A stretch of 43,164 bases of DNA from Flavobacteriaceae bacterium (GCA_024643425.1 JAHEMY010000011.1:1-43164), one strand, 5' to 3'. Shown: positions 7,824 to 16,726, numbered from the stretch's first letter. Notes: generated by a model not told the origin, from the letters alone. Numbers and translations are program-made.

Positions 7824-10676
7824 ATGTCCCAACAAAAAAGACTTTTTCTTGTCGATGCCTATGCCTTAATATTTAGAGGTTATTACGCCTTTATCAAAAA
7901 TCCGCGGATCAACAGCAAAGGCATGGACACCTCGGCCATTTTGGGCTTTGTAAATTCCTTGTTGGACGTGATCAAGCGGGAACGTCCGGATCATTTGGCA
8001 GTTTGTTTTGACAAAGGAGGCAGCGACCTTAGGAATGAATTGTTTGAGGATTATAAAGCGCATCGGGATGAAACTCCAGAAGCCATTAAAATTGCGGTCC
8101 CCTATATTGAGCGAATTCTGAAAGCCATGAATATTCCCATTATGGTGAAAGAAGGCTTCGAAGCAGATGATATTATCGGCACGCTTGCAAAAAAAGCAGA
8201 AAAGGAAGGCTACCAAACGTTTATGGTGACCCCGGACAAGGATTTTGCACAATTGGTTTCTGAAAATATTTTCATGTACCGCCCCGTTTTTGGAGGAGGT
8301 TATGAAACCTGGGGCATTCCCGAGGTTCAAGCAAAATTTGAAGTAGAGTCTCCACTTCAGGTAATCGACCTGTTGGGAATGATGGGCGACAGTGCCGATA
8401 ACATTCCTGGGCTTCCGGGCGTAGGAGAGAAAACTGCCAAAAAATTTATAAAGGAGTTTGGAAGTTTGGAAGGACTCTTGGCCAATACAGATCAACTTAA
8501 AGGCAAGATGAAGGAAAAGGTTTCTGAAAATGCCGAATTGGGGTTGTTATCTAAGCAACTTGCCACCATTCTATTGGATGTTCCCGTGATTTTTGATGAA
8601 AAGGATTTTGAAATGTGTGCTCCGGATGTACAGGGGGTTACCGAATTATTTGAAGAGTTAGAATTTAGGCGATTAACCGACAACTTCTTGAAAACCTTTG
8701 CACAAAACGATGAAGCTTCAGAAAATAAAGAATCTTCCTCGACTCAGGAAATAAAACCAGCCTCCCAAACTGCAAATGCTTCTACCTCTGCGGGCGCCGG
8801 TCAGTTTTCATTATTTGACAACAACGAAAATCCAACCGAAACAGCGAACGTCTATAGTTCAAGAAACACCCACGAAGGTGTGCCTCATTTTTATCAGCAT
8901 GTGCAGCCCGGAAAAGGAACCGAACTGTTTATAAGAACCCTACTGGAACAACCCTCGGTCTGTTTTGATACCGAAACCACAGGCCTCAATCCATTAACCG
9001 CAGAACTCGTTGGAATTGCTTTTAGCTGGGAAAAAGCCAGTGGCTTTTACCTTCCTTTCCCGGAGCAACAATCCGAGGCACAACAACTTATTGAACTTCT
9101 TCGACCATTCTTTGAAAACGAACAGATCGAAAAGATTGGACAGAATTTGAAATACGACATCAAAGTACTTTCAAAATACAACATCGAGGTAAAGGGAAAA
9201 CTATTTGATACCATGTTGGCCCATTACCTTATCAATCCGGACATGCGCCATAATATGGATGTTCTAGCCGAAACTTATTTGAATTACACCCCTATTTCCA
9301 TTGAAACCTTGATAGGTAAGAAAGGGAAAAATCAAAAATCCATGCGCGATGTTCCGGTAGACCTTCAAACAGAATATGCCGTTGAAGATGCCGACATAAC
9401 CCTTCAACTCAAGGAACATTTTCAATCGGAATTAGGTGCGGCAAACACCCAGAAATTATTCGATGATATTGAAATCCCTTTATTAAGGGTCCTTGCTTCT
9501 ATGGAATTGGAGGGGATTAATTTAGACGAATCGTTCTTGAAAGGACTTTCAGTAACCTTAGATAAGGACATTAAAGATTTAGAACAACAAATCTATGAAA
9601 CCGCAGGAACCACGTTCAATATCGCTTCTCCAAAGCAATTAGGGGAAATCCTTTTTGATAAAATGAAACTGGTGGACAAGCCTAAAAAAACAAAGACAGG
9701 GCAATATTCCACAGCTGAAGATGTCCTATCGTATTTGGCAAAGGACCACGAAATAATTCGAAACATTTTAGAATATCGAGGCTTGGCAAAACTAAAGAGC
9801 ACTTATGTCGATGCTTTGCCTGAACAAGTAGAGCCAAGTACGGGTCGTGTCCATACAGACTATATGCAAACTGTGGCTGCGACGGGTCGTTTATCCAGCA
9901 ATAATCCTAATTTACAGAATATACCAATACGGACGGAGCGAGGCCGTGAGGTACGAAAAGCATTCATCCCCCGAGATGAAGATCACCTATTGTTGGCCGC
10001 CGATTATTCGCAAATAGAGCTCCGAATTATCGCTGCATTAAGTCAGGAAGATACCATGATCAAAGCTTTTCAACACGGAGAAGACATTCATGCCTCTACG
10101 GCTGCCAGTGTATTTAATATTCCACTCGAGGAAGTAACGCGAGAACAGCGTAGCAATGCAAAGACCGTAAATTTCGGAATTATTTACGGGGTTTCCGCTT
10201 TCGGACTAAGCAATCAGACCGAATTAAATAGAAATGAAGCGAAAGAGCTAATTGACACCTATTACAAAACCTACCCAAAACTAAAGCAATACATGAACGA
10301 CCAAGTTAATTTTGCGCGGGAACATGGGTATGTACAAACTGTTTTAGGAAGACGGCGGTATTTAAAAGACATCAACAGTAGGAATGCCGTTGTGAGGGGG
10401 GCAGCAGAACGGAATGCCGTAAATGCACCGATACAAGGAAGTGCCGCCGACATTATAAAAATTGCCATGATTCATATTTACAACAAGCTGAATGCCGGTA
10501 ATTTTAAAACTAAGATGCTGCTTCAGGTACATGACGAATTGGTGTTTGATGTGTACAAACCCGAGTTAGAAGAAGTGAGTACTTTGATCAAGACAGAAAT
10601 GGAACAAGCCTTTACATTCGCGGTTCCACTCGACGTAGAAATTGGAACAGGTGCTAATTGGCTAGAAGCTCATTAA
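7824..10676 (+). CDS. polA: DNA polymerase I
   Basis: The 950-residue protein shows all three domains. The N-terminal 5'-3' exonuclease (about 1-295) contains FEADDIIGTLA and the GLPGVGEKTA helix-hairpin-helix. After a low-complexity linker near 300-345, the 3'-5' proofreading domain has FDTETTG with D382 and the EYAVEDADITL segment, so proofreading appears intact, unlike some polymerases that have lost it. The polymerase domain has DYSQIELR near 727 (motif A), the finger helix around RSNAKTVNFGIIYG, and QVHDELVFD with the HDE at about 903-905 (motif C). It serves Okazaki fragment processing and repair. It is a single-gene unit; a hairpin at 10698-10719 lies downstream. Confidence 0.97.
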   Translation: MSQQKRLFLVDAYALIFRGYYAFIKNPRINSKGMDTSAILGFVNSLLDVIKRERPDHLAVCFDKGGSDLRNELFEDYKAHRDETPEAIKIAVPYIERILKAMNIPIMVKEGFEADDIIGTLAKKAEKEGYQTFMVTPDKDFAQLVSENIFMYRPVFGGGYETWGIPEVQAKFEVESPLQVIDLLGMMGDSADNIPGLPGVGEKTAKKFIKEFGSLEGLLANTDQLKGKMKEKVSENAELGLLSKQLATILLDVPVIFDEKDFEMCAPDVQGVTELFEELEFRRLTDNFLKTFAQNDEASENKESSSTQEIKPASQTANASTSAGAGQFSLFDNNENPTETANVYSSRNTHEGVPHFYQHVQPGKGTELFIRTLLEQPSVCFDTETTGLNPLTAELVGIAFSWEKASGFYLPFPEQQSEAQQLIELLRPFFENEQIEKIGQNLKYDIKVLSKYNIEVKGKLFDTMLAHYLINPDMRHNMDVLAETYLNYTPISIETLIGKKGKNQKSMRDVPVDLQTEYAVEDADITLQLKEHFQSELGAANTQKLFDDIEIPLLRVLASMELEGINLDESFLKGLSVTLDKDIKDLEQQIYETAGTTFNIASPKQLGEILFDKMKLVDKPKKTKTGQYSTAEDVLSYLAKDHEIIRNILEYRGLAKLKSTYVDALPEQVEPSTGRVHTDYMQTVAATGRLSSNNPNLQNIPIRTERGREVRKAFIPRDEDHLLLAADYSQIELRIIAALSQEDTMIKAFQHGEDIHASTAASVFNIPLEEVTREQRSNAKTVNFGIIYGVSAFGLSNQTELNRNEAKELIDTYYKTYPKLKQYMNDQVNFAREHGYVQTVLGRRRYLKDINSRNAVVRGAAERNAVNAPIQGSAADIIKIAMIHIYNKLNAGNFKTKMLLQVHDELVFDVYKPELEEVSTLIKTEMEQAFTFAVPLDVEIGTGANWLEAH

Positions 10677-10689
10677 TAAGAAACCTTGT

Positions 10690-10719
10690 AAAAAAACGGC
10701 GCTCTCTTTCGAGAGCGCC
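10690..10719 (-). terminator. Strong terminator with GAAA tetraloop, minus-strand orientation
   Basis: GGCGCTCTC (10698-10706) and GAGAGCGCC (10711-10719) form a perfect 9-bp stem. Read on the minus strand the loop is GAAA and the stem is followed by GTTTTTTTA, a textbook intrinsic terminator. It would end the transcript of the gene at 10893-13556 after a 3' untranslated stretch of about 170 bases. On the plus strand there is no T-run, so for polA it may only slow polymerase. Confidence 0.8.
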
Positions 10720-10892
10720 TACCTTACAATTATGAAATTAAATGTCTTCAATTCCATAAAATTTTAAATATGTTGGAATTTTATATTTTGACTAAAGCAA
10801 TTATTGGGCAAATATATCTAAATAGTAATGTTGTAAAAAAATATTTATATCAATATTAACATATTTTATTCACCATAGCTGTTCATAAGTCA
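10720..10892. other. AT-rich non-coding stretch
   Basis: This 173-base stretch between the hairpin and the minus-strand barrel gene is very AT-rich, with imperfect repeats such as ATTCCATAAAATTTT and GGAATTTTAT. I see no gene or clear promoter in it. It would form the 3' untranslated part of the minus-strand transcript. Confidence 0.45.
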
Positions 10893-13556
10893 CTAAAGAA
10901 CAAAGCGATAGGTGGCTTTTATTAAGAACGTATTTTGTGGCCTCTTGCTCAATAATTGATTGTCTATAATCGTATCAAAATCGTTATTAGGATCGCCTAT
11001 ACCGGTAATACCCTGCGACCAAACAAAGAATATTTCGGATCCCGGAATGTATTCCCAGCGCACTACAAGGTTGGATCTAAATTGAACAAAGGAAAAATCA
11101 GGGTCCGAAAAACTATAATCGGCAGTTCCATCTCTGTCTTCATCCACACTGTAAAAGGCTCCCGATTGATCTGTAGCCTCATTGAAACTTATCTGATTTT
11201 CTCCATACCAAGAAACACGTTCATTTAAATCTTCTGCTACGGCATTATTCACATAATTAAAGTTAGAATACTTTGCATTAAAAATGAAGGGCTGCCCGTA
11301 ATACTGTATGGTTAAATTCGGATTAATATTATAGTTTAACCTTAGGGTTGTGGTTAGGGATTCATTGTCGATCTCTCCCAAAATATAACGGGGAGTTCCA
11401 TTGAAGGATGTTTCGGTTACGTATTGTGTTTTATTGGGACTTTTCTCATATTCAGTGATAAGAGATAAGTTCAAAGAATTAGTAGGTTGATAGAAGAAAC
11501 GAAGCACATATCGATCTAAACCAAAATTATTCTGTTGCGACCAGGATTTCACATACCCTGCGTGCATATTAAACTTTTTACGTGCGTCGGTGCCTGAGAA
11601 AATGTAATAATAATTTTCATCCCCCCATCTCCACCGTGGCCCACCTCGAAGCACCGTATTTGAAAATATTCGGGGTTTGTGCGCAGCACCCCCTTCGGTC
11701 CACCAATTGTTTTTCCAATTGAGGTATCCACTCAATTCATATTGAACTCGGTTATAATTTCCCTGAAAATCGTAGGAAGATGATTGATTGAGTCCAAGAT
11801 TTGTTTGACGAAACCAGCTTGTTGGTTTATTCCAAAAACGACGAAGGTTTGCGTACTGTCTAATTTCATCTGCTTGCCTAAGAAAACCCAAGTCGTTTAA
11901 TTCCAGTTCGGGGGATCTCCAGTTGGCACCAAAGTTATAGCGCCAGTTTCCGCCGCTTCCCTTGCCTATTTCAAAACGTCCTCCGGAACCTGTAAGTGAT
12001 GTTCTTGTCGGATCGATTTCAACATGGTCGGCATCGACCCTTTGAAAGAGGTGCGTTAACGAATACTGTGTGTTGGTAATTGCTTCCGCCGATCCGCGCA
12101 CATGACTGAATACCGAGCTTCCCTCGACATAATATTTTCGATCTTGCCAGTTGTGTTTAAAATCTAGTCCTCCGGAATATGCATGACTGTGTAAAAATTG
12201 AAGGTTATCGGCCATGTTTCGAGTAGTAGCTGTGAACATTCCTCCCACATAACTATTTCGGTCGTTAAAGTCCTTTTGCACTCTTCCCACAAAATAATTG
12301 GTGAGCGGTTCTACCAAGACTTCTGCTCCATCGCCATTTTCATCGATCACATCGGCATATTCGTTGGAAGTAACACTTTCTAAGACCCCCAGGGTCCAAC
12401 CATCTTTGGTTTTTCCACTAAGTTTTGCCGCTCCTAAAATAGTGGTATTGTTCGGTGTATCGGCATATTTTGTATCCGATTGGTATGGGGAGCCCTGTGG
12501 AGTTCTTCCAATCCGACGAGAAAAAAACAGGTTGTCCTGGTTTCCTCCAAAATTGTAATCAAAGATGTTTTTATTCTCAACGAAAAATGGCCTTCGTTCT
12601 TCAAAGAAAATTTCAAAACCGTCTAGAGCAATCGCTCCTGGGTCGGCATCTACTTGTCCAAAATCGGGATTGATGGTCAAATCCATGGTAAGGTCGTTGG
12701 TCACCCCAATTTTCGCATCCAAACCACCTACTAATTTTGTATCACTTCCATCCAAGTAAGGGTTTCCGGGGACTTTTTCATAGGTATCTAACTGCGTTAA
12801 CACGTAGGGTTGAATCTCGAGTTGTTTTTGCGGTTTTAGTCCGATAAGTCCGCGCAGTTCTCCAAACTCACTCACCCATCCCGGCGGATTTGCAGGTACG
12901 GCTTGCCATAGGGATCGTTCTTCTTTCTTAAAATACCGTCGGTGTGCTTGAAGGCCCCAAATCTGCTCTTCGTTATTACCAAAGCGCAGCTGACTTAAAG
13001 GAATTCGGAGTTCTGCGGTCCACCCTTTGTCGTTCACGTGTGTTTGAACATACCAAATAGGATTCCAGCTACTATCCCAATTATTTCCATTCTCTGAAAT
13101 AAATTCATCGCCCTTGACTCCTGATGCGCTCGTTGTGAAAGAGAATCCGGTACGGTCGTCACCATAACTATCGATGTTTAATTCGACCCAATCGCCGGCA
13201 AAAGAATCCCTCCGACCCATACGTTTTACGATAGTACTAGGATCCGCCTCAAAGCAGAAAAAAGCTACATAAAGATTATTTTCATCATAAATTATTTTCA
13301 TCTTAGTCTGCTCGGTAGGAGGGGTTCCAACATCTGGTTCAAACTCGGTAAAATCTGAAGTCCATTCCACAACATTCCAGGCTTCTTCATCAATAATTCC
13401 GTCAATAGTGATTTCTCCACGCCCTTCAAAGGAAGCCGTAGTGTAGGCACGTTTTTCATATTTTTCCGGAATGGAATCGCTAAATTTTTTCTGGGAAGTT
13501 CCTAAAATTGTAAATAACCCTGAAGTAACTAATGAAATAATTAATTTATAGGTCAT
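10893..13556 (-). CDS. DUF5916 family protein: CBM9-like domain plus outer-membrane barrel
   Basis: The protein has 887 residues. A signal peptide occupies about 1-22. Residues about 45-240 resemble the family-9 carbohydrate-binding fold (DGIIDEEAW, then TKMKIIYDENNLYVAFFCFE and later DRTGFSF), as found at the start of DUF5916 proteins. The long remainder alternates aromatic and polar residues in barrel-like strands and ends TFLIKATYRFVL, an outer-membrane beta-barrel terminus. Such proteins are common in Bacteroidota; their substrate is not known to me, and transport or surface binding of glycans is only a guess. It is transcribed alone toward polA, with an inverted repeat in its upstream region (13584-13626). 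Confidence 0.8.
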   Translation of the reverse strand: MTYKLIISLVTSGLFTILGTSQKKFSDSIPEKYEKRAYTTASFEGRGEITIDGIIDEEAWNVVEWTSDFTEFEPDVGTPPTEQTKMKIIYDENNLYVAFFCFEADPSTIVKRMGRRDSFAGDWVELNIDSYGDDRTGFSFTTSASGVKGDEFISENGNNWDSSWNPIWYVQTHVNDKGWTAELRIPLSQLRFGNNEEQIWGLQAHRRYFKKEERSLWQAVPANPPGWVSEFGELRGLIGLKPQKQLEIQPYVLTQLDTYEKVPGNPYLDGSDTKLVGGLDAKIGVTNDLTMDLTINPDFGQVDADPGAIALDGFEIFFEERRPFFVENKNIFDYNFGGNQDNLFFSRRIGRTPQGSPYQSDTKYADTPNNTTILGAAKLSGKTKDGWTLGVLESVTSNEYADVIDENGDGAEVLVEPLTNYFVGRVQKDFNDRNSYVGGMFTATTRNMADNLQFLHSHAYSGGLDFKHNWQDRKYYVEGSSVFSHVRGSAEAITNTQYSLTHLFQRVDADHVEIDPTRTSLTGSGGRFEIGKGSGGNWRYNFGANWRSPELELNDLGFLRQADEIRQYANLRRFWNKPTSWFRQTNLGLNQSSSYDFQGNYNRVQYELSGYLNWKNNWWTEGGAAHKPRIFSNTVLRGGPRWRWGDENYYYIFSGTDARKKFNMHAGYVKSWSQQNNFGLDRYVLRFFYQPTNSLNLSLITEYEKSPNKTQYVTETSFNGTPRYILGEIDNESLTTTLRLNYNINPNLTIQYYGQPFIFNAKYSNFNYVNNAVAEDLNERVSWYGENQISFNEATDQSGAFYSVDEDRDGTADYSFSDPDFSFVQFRSNLVVRWEYIPGSEIFFVWSQGITGIGDPNNDFDTIIDNQLLSKRPQNTFLIKATYRFVL

Positions 13557-13583
13557 GGGTGGTTAGCTGTTCGTTGATTGATG

Positions 13584-13626
13584 CTCTAATAGACCTCTTT
13601 AATGCGTGGATGTGACACTATTAGAG
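13584..13626. repeat. Inverted repeat upstream of the DUF5916 gene
   Basis: CTCTAATAG at 13584-13592 and CTATTAGAG at 13618-13626 are perfect 9-base inverted copies separated by 25 bases, within the untranslated region of the minus-strand gene. An operator or a leader hairpin would both fit. Confidence 0.4.
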
Positions 13627-13686
13627 GTTAATTGTGAAAATTTTAACATCTTTCAATTCATTCACCTCAAAATTAAATTGTGGGTG

Positions 13687-13717
13687 TTTGTATTTCAAAT
13701 AAATAAGCTTACATTTG
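13687..13717 (+). promoter_or_regulatory. Promoter of the rplM-rpsI operon
   Basis: TTTG at 13687-13690 and TACATTTG at 13710-13717 are separated by 19 bases, a full match to the Bacteroidota vegetative promoter TTTG-N19-TAnnTTTG. Transcription should start near 13725, leaving a leader of about 47 bases; a small CCTC-AAAA-GAGG hairpin falls at the start of the leader. Confidence 0.8.
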
Positions 13718-13771
13718 CACCCCTCAAAAGAGGAATTATTCAATGATTATTAACTATTTGACAAAAAACTA

Positions 13772-14227
13772 ATGGATACATTAAGTTACAAAACAGTATC
13801 TGCCAACAGTAAAACCGTTACAAAAGAATGGGTTTTGGTAGATGCGGACGGCCAGGCATTGGGTCGTCTTGCCAGCGAAGTGGCTAAAATGCTTCGCGGG
13901 AAGAACAAGCCAAACTACACTCCTCACGTGGATTGTGGTGACAACGTTGTGGTTATCAACGCCGGAAAAATTACCCTATCCGGAAAAAAATGGGACACAA
14001 AGGAGTACATTCGTCACACAGGTTATCCTGGGGGTCAGCGTTCATTGACCGCAAAAGAATTGTATGCTAAAGATCCTGCAAGAGTTATCGAGAATGCCGT
14101 AAAAGGAATGTTGCCAAAAAATAAATTGGGAGCAGCACTTTTCAGAAATTTAAAGGTATATGCAGGTGAAGCACACGATCAGGAAGCACAAAAACCTAGA
14201 GTAATTAACCTAAACGACATTAAGTAA
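13772..14227 (+). CDS. rplM: 50S ribosomal protein L13
   Basis: The protein has 151 residues. The signature run WVLVDADGQALGRLASEVAK near the N-terminus and LRGKNKPNYTPHVDCGD are characteristic of L13, as are RHTGYPGG and AVKGMLPKNKLG later on. L13 binds 23S rRNA early in assembly of the large subunit. It is the first gene of a two-gene operon with rpsI; the two share the sequence TAATG, so the stop and start codons overlap by one base and translation is probably coupled. A complete consensus promoter lies upstream at 13687-13717. Confidence 0.97.
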   Translation: MDTLSYKTVSANSKTVTKEWVLVDADGQALGRLASEVAKMLRGKNKPNYTPHVDCGDNVVVINAGKITLSGKKWDTKEYIRHTGYPGGQRSLTAKELYAKDPARVIENAVKGMLPKNKLGAALFRNLKVYAGEAHDQEAQKPRVINLNDIK

Positions 14228-14613
14228 TGGAAACTATTCACAAAATTGGAAGAAGAAAAACTGCGGTTGCTCGTGTGTATGTTTCTAAAGGAAAAGGGAA
14301 CATTACCATCAACAATCGTGAATTCGATAATTATTTCACAACAGCAACGCTTCGTTACAAAGTACAACAGCCTTTAGCATTGACTAACAATGAAAAAGAC
14401 TTTGATATTAAAGTAAATGTATTCGGAGGAGGAATTACTGGTCAGGCAGAAGCAATTCGTTTGGCTATTTCCAGAGCTATGTGTGCATTGAACGAGGAAA
14501 ATCGACTTGTTTTGAAGCCTGAAGGATTACTTACCAGAGACCCAAGAATGGTGGAACGTAAGAAATTTGGTCAGAAGAAAGCTCGTAAGAAATTCCAGTT
14601 CTCTAAACGTTAA
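14227..14613 (+). CDS. rpsI: 30S ribosomal protein S9
   Basis: The 128-residue protein begins METIHKIGRRKTAVARVYV and ends in the basic tail RKKFGQKKARKKFQFSKR, both hallmarks of S9, whose C-terminal tail reaches the decoding site of the small subunit. The GGGITGQAEAIRLAISRA stretch is also diagnostic. Its ATG shares one base with the rplM stop. A long hairpin follows immediately, at 14623-14670. Confidence 0.97.
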   Translation: METIHKIGRRKTAVARVYVSKGKGNITINNREFDNYFTTATLRYKVQQPLALTNNEKDFDIKVNVFGGGITGQAEAIRLAISRAMCALNEENRLVLKPEGLLTRDPRMVERKKFGQKKARKKFQFSKR

Positions 14614-14622
14614 TATTATTAC

Positions 14623-14670
14623 ACCTTATTTGTTTGGGTGTCTCCATCGAGATGCCCAAGCAAGGAAGGT
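14623..14670. repeat. Long imperfect hairpin between rpsI and rpsB
   Basis: ACCTT (14623-14627) pairs with AAGGT (14666-14670), and TTTGTTTGGGTGTCTC (14629-14644) pairs with GAGATGCCCAAGCAAG (14649-14664) through four wobble pairs; the loop is CATC and there is one A-G mismatch. The stem is 21 base pairs. No T-run follows, so it is not a normal intrinsic terminator. It may protect or process the mRNA, or be a member of a dispersed palindromic repeat. Confidence 0.65.
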
Positions 14671-14706
14671 CAAGTTCATATCTTTATTAATTAAGCTGTT
14701 AATATT

Positions 14707-14744
14707 CTCCTTTGCCGGAGGGTATGTTAGTTTAGCATCTAAAC
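14707..14744 (+). promoter_or_regulatory. Possible structured leader of rpsB
   Basis: Two small hairpins sit in the region before rpsB: CTCC-TTTGCC-GGAG (14707-14720) and GTTTAG-CAT-CTAAAC (14730-14744). CTAAAC recurs near 14786. A ribosomal-protein-controlled leader is plausible because rpsB operons are often autoregulated, but I recognise no named motif. Confidence 0.35.
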
Positions 14745-14808
14745 CAAAATAGAACGTCTCGACGCAATATAAAGGTTGCTATCTAAACAGAACGTAAACT
14801 AAAACAAA

Positions 14809-15606
14809 ATGGCAAACAACAATCAGGTCAAGAACCTTCTTGACGCAGGTGTACACTTTGGTCACCTAACACGTAAATGGAATCCAAACATGGCTCCTTA
14901 CATCTATATGGAGCGTAACGGGATTCACATTATCAACCTTTACAAGACTTCTGCAAAATTAGAAGAGGCGAATGAAGCCTTGAAGAAAATTGCAGCCAGC
15001 GGACGAAAAATCCTTTTCGTTGCTACCAAGAAACAAGCAAAAGACATCGTTGCTGAAAAAGCAAAGAATGCCAACATGCCTTACATCACTGAAAGATGGC
15101 CAGGAGGAATGTTGACCAACTTCGTAACTATTCGTAAAGCGGTGAAGAAAATGGCTTCTATCGATCGTATGAAGCAAGATGGTACCTTCATGACCCTTTC
15201 TAAAAAAGAGCGTTTGGCTGTAGATCGTCTTCGTGCTAAATTAGAGAAGAACTTAGGTTCTATTAGCGACATGAGTCGTCTTCCAGGAGCATTGTTCATT
15301 GTAGATACTACTCGTGAGCACATTGCTGTTAAAGAAGCTCAAAAATTGAACATTCCTATTTTCGCGATGGTGGATACCAATAGCGATCCTCGACCCATTG
15401 ATTATGTTATTCCATCGAATGATGACGCATCTAAATCTATCGACAGCATCATTACCAGCGTTACCAATGCTGTTATTGAAGGACTTGCCGAAAGAAAATC
15501 TGGTAAGAGTGAAGACGAAGAAGGAGATACTCCGGTAGTTGAGAAGAAATCAGCTAGAAAAAGAGCAGCTGTTGTTGCTGTCCCTAGTAAGGAAGAAGAA
15601 GAATAA
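14809..15606 (+). CDS. rpsB: 30S ribosomal protein S2
   Basis: The protein has 265 residues. It starts with the S2 pattern LLDAGVHFGHLTRKWNPNM and contains RWPGGMLTNF and the VDTTREHIAVKEAQKLNIPI block that defines the family. The C-terminal ~35 residues are a charged extension rich in E and K, usual in Bacteroidota versions. S2 joins the 30S subunit late and is needed for mRNA binding. It is followed by tsf, as in most bacteria, but a hairpin with a T-rich tail (15626-15674) lies between them, so some transcripts probably end before tsf. Confidence 0.97.
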   Translation: MANNNQVKNLLDAGVHFGHLTRKWNPNMAPYIYMERNGIHIINLYKTSAKLEEANEALKKIAASGRKILFVATKKQAKDIVAEKAKNANMPYITERWPGGMLTNFVTIRKAVKKMASIDRMKQDGTFMTLSKKERLAVDRLRAKLEKNLGSISDMSRLPGALFIVDTTREHIAVKEAQKLNIPIFAMVDTNSDPRPIDYVIPSNDDASKSIDSIITSVTNAVIEGLAERKSGKSEDEEGDTPVVEKKSARKRAAVVAVPSKEEEE

Positions 15607-15625
15607 ATAAACGATTATAAATCTT

Positions 15626-15674
15626 AAAAGGTCGTTCCTAGACTTGAACTAAAAACCCTTGGAACGACTTTTAT
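15626..15674 (+). terminator. Intercistronic terminator or attenuator between rpsB and tsf
   Basis: AAAGGTCGTTCC (15627-15638) pairs with GGAACGACTTTT (15661-15672) over 12 base pairs with one wobble and a 22-base loop; TTTTATT follows. It could lower tsf expression relative to rpsB. Confidence 0.65.
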
Positions 15675-15698
15675 TAAAACTATAAAATCTTGAATACG

Positions 15699-16667
15699 AT
15701 GGTAAAAATAACCGCCGCACAGGTAAACGAATTGAGACAAAAAACCGGAGCCGGAATGATGGACTGTAAAAAGGCATTAGTTGAAGCAGAAGGTGATTTC
15801 GACAAAGCCATTGACATCCTTCGTAAAAAAGGACAAAAAATTGCTGAGAAAAGAGCCGATAGAGATTCTAGCGAAGGTGCTGTAATTGCTAAAGTAAACG
15901 ATGCTGCTACTAAAGGAGTGATTGTTTCTTTAAACTGTGAGACCGACTTCGTTTCTAAAAACGATTCTTACGTAGCCATGGCACATCAAATGGCCGAAGT
16001 TGCTTTAGGAACTTCTACCTTGGAAGAGCTATTAGCTGCTGAATTTGAAAGCGGGATGACGGTTCAAGAAAAACTTACCGAACAAACAGGTGTTATTGGT
16101 GAGAAAATCGAAATCGGTGGATACAAAACTTTAGAAGCTCCTTTCGTAGGTTCTTATATTCACGGAAATAAAATTGCAGCTTTAGTAGGTTTGTCAAAAG
16201 CGATTGACGGTGCTGCTGAAGTTGCGAAAAATGTATCGATGCAAGTTGCTTCCATGGGAGCTACTACTTTGTCTTACAAAGATTTCGATCCGGCATTCAT
16301 CGCATCAGAAACTGAGGCAAGAATTGCTGTAATTGAAAAGGACAACATCGAATTAGGACGTTTAGGCAAAACTTTGAAAAATGTACCTACGTACATTTCA
16401 AGAGCTCAATTAACAGATGCTGTTATTGCTGAAGCCGAAGAAGCTATTAAAGCTGAATTAAAAGCTGAAGGTAAGCCGGAACAAATTTGGGACAAAATCC
16501 TACCGGGAAAACTAGAGCGTTTTATTGCAGACAACACTACGCTTGACCAAGAAAAATGTTTGTTAGATCAAAACTACATCATGGACGACAAAATGAATGT
16601 GGCAGATTATGTAGCTAGCAAAGGTGACGTGAATGTAGTTTCATTCGAACGAATTTCACTTGCATAA
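15699..16667 (+). CDS. tsf: Elongation factor Ts
   Basis: The protein has 322 residues counted from the ATG at 15699. An upstream in-frame TTG at 15690 would add only MNT and is less likely, since the family starts close to MVKITAAQVNELR. The N-terminal UBA-like segment includes KTGAGMMDCKKALVEAEGD, and the dimerisation core contains LNCETDFVSKND, the region that contacts EF-Tu. EF-Ts exchanges GDP for GTP on EF-Tu. Length is longer than the E. coli protein by about 40 residues, as is usual in Bacteroidota. A strong terminator follows at 16690-16726. Confidence 0.96.
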   Translation: MVKITAAQVNELRQKTGAGMMDCKKALVEAEGDFDKAIDILRKKGQKIAEKRADRDSSEGAVIAKVNDAATKGVIVSLNCETDFVSKNDSYVAMAHQMAEVALGTSTLEELLAAEFESGMTVQEKLTEQTGVIGEKIEIGGYKTLEAPFVGSYIHGNKIAALVGLSKAIDGAAEVAKNVSMQVASMGATTLSYKDFDPAFIASETEARIAVIEKDNIELGRLGKTLKNVPTYISRAQLTDAVIAEAEEAIKAELKAEGKPEQIWDKILPGKLERFIADNTTLDQEKCLLDQNYIMDDKMNVADYVASKGDVNVVSFERISLA

Positions 16668-16689
16668 ATTCATCATTTAATTTATATAA

Positions 16690-16726
16690 AAACCGCTTTG
16701 GAATTTAATCTAAAGCGGTTTTTTTT
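16690..16726 (+). terminator. Intrinsic terminator after tsf
   Basis: AAACCGCTTT (16690-16699) and AAAGCGGTTT (16712-16721) form a 10-bp stem followed by a run of T to 16726. It separates the rpsB-tsf unit from pyrH. Confidence 0.9.

Noticed and set aside
12198-12759. Several overlapping plus-strand frames opposite the DUF5916 gene
   Set aside because: They are shadows of a strongly coding minus-strand barrel gene.
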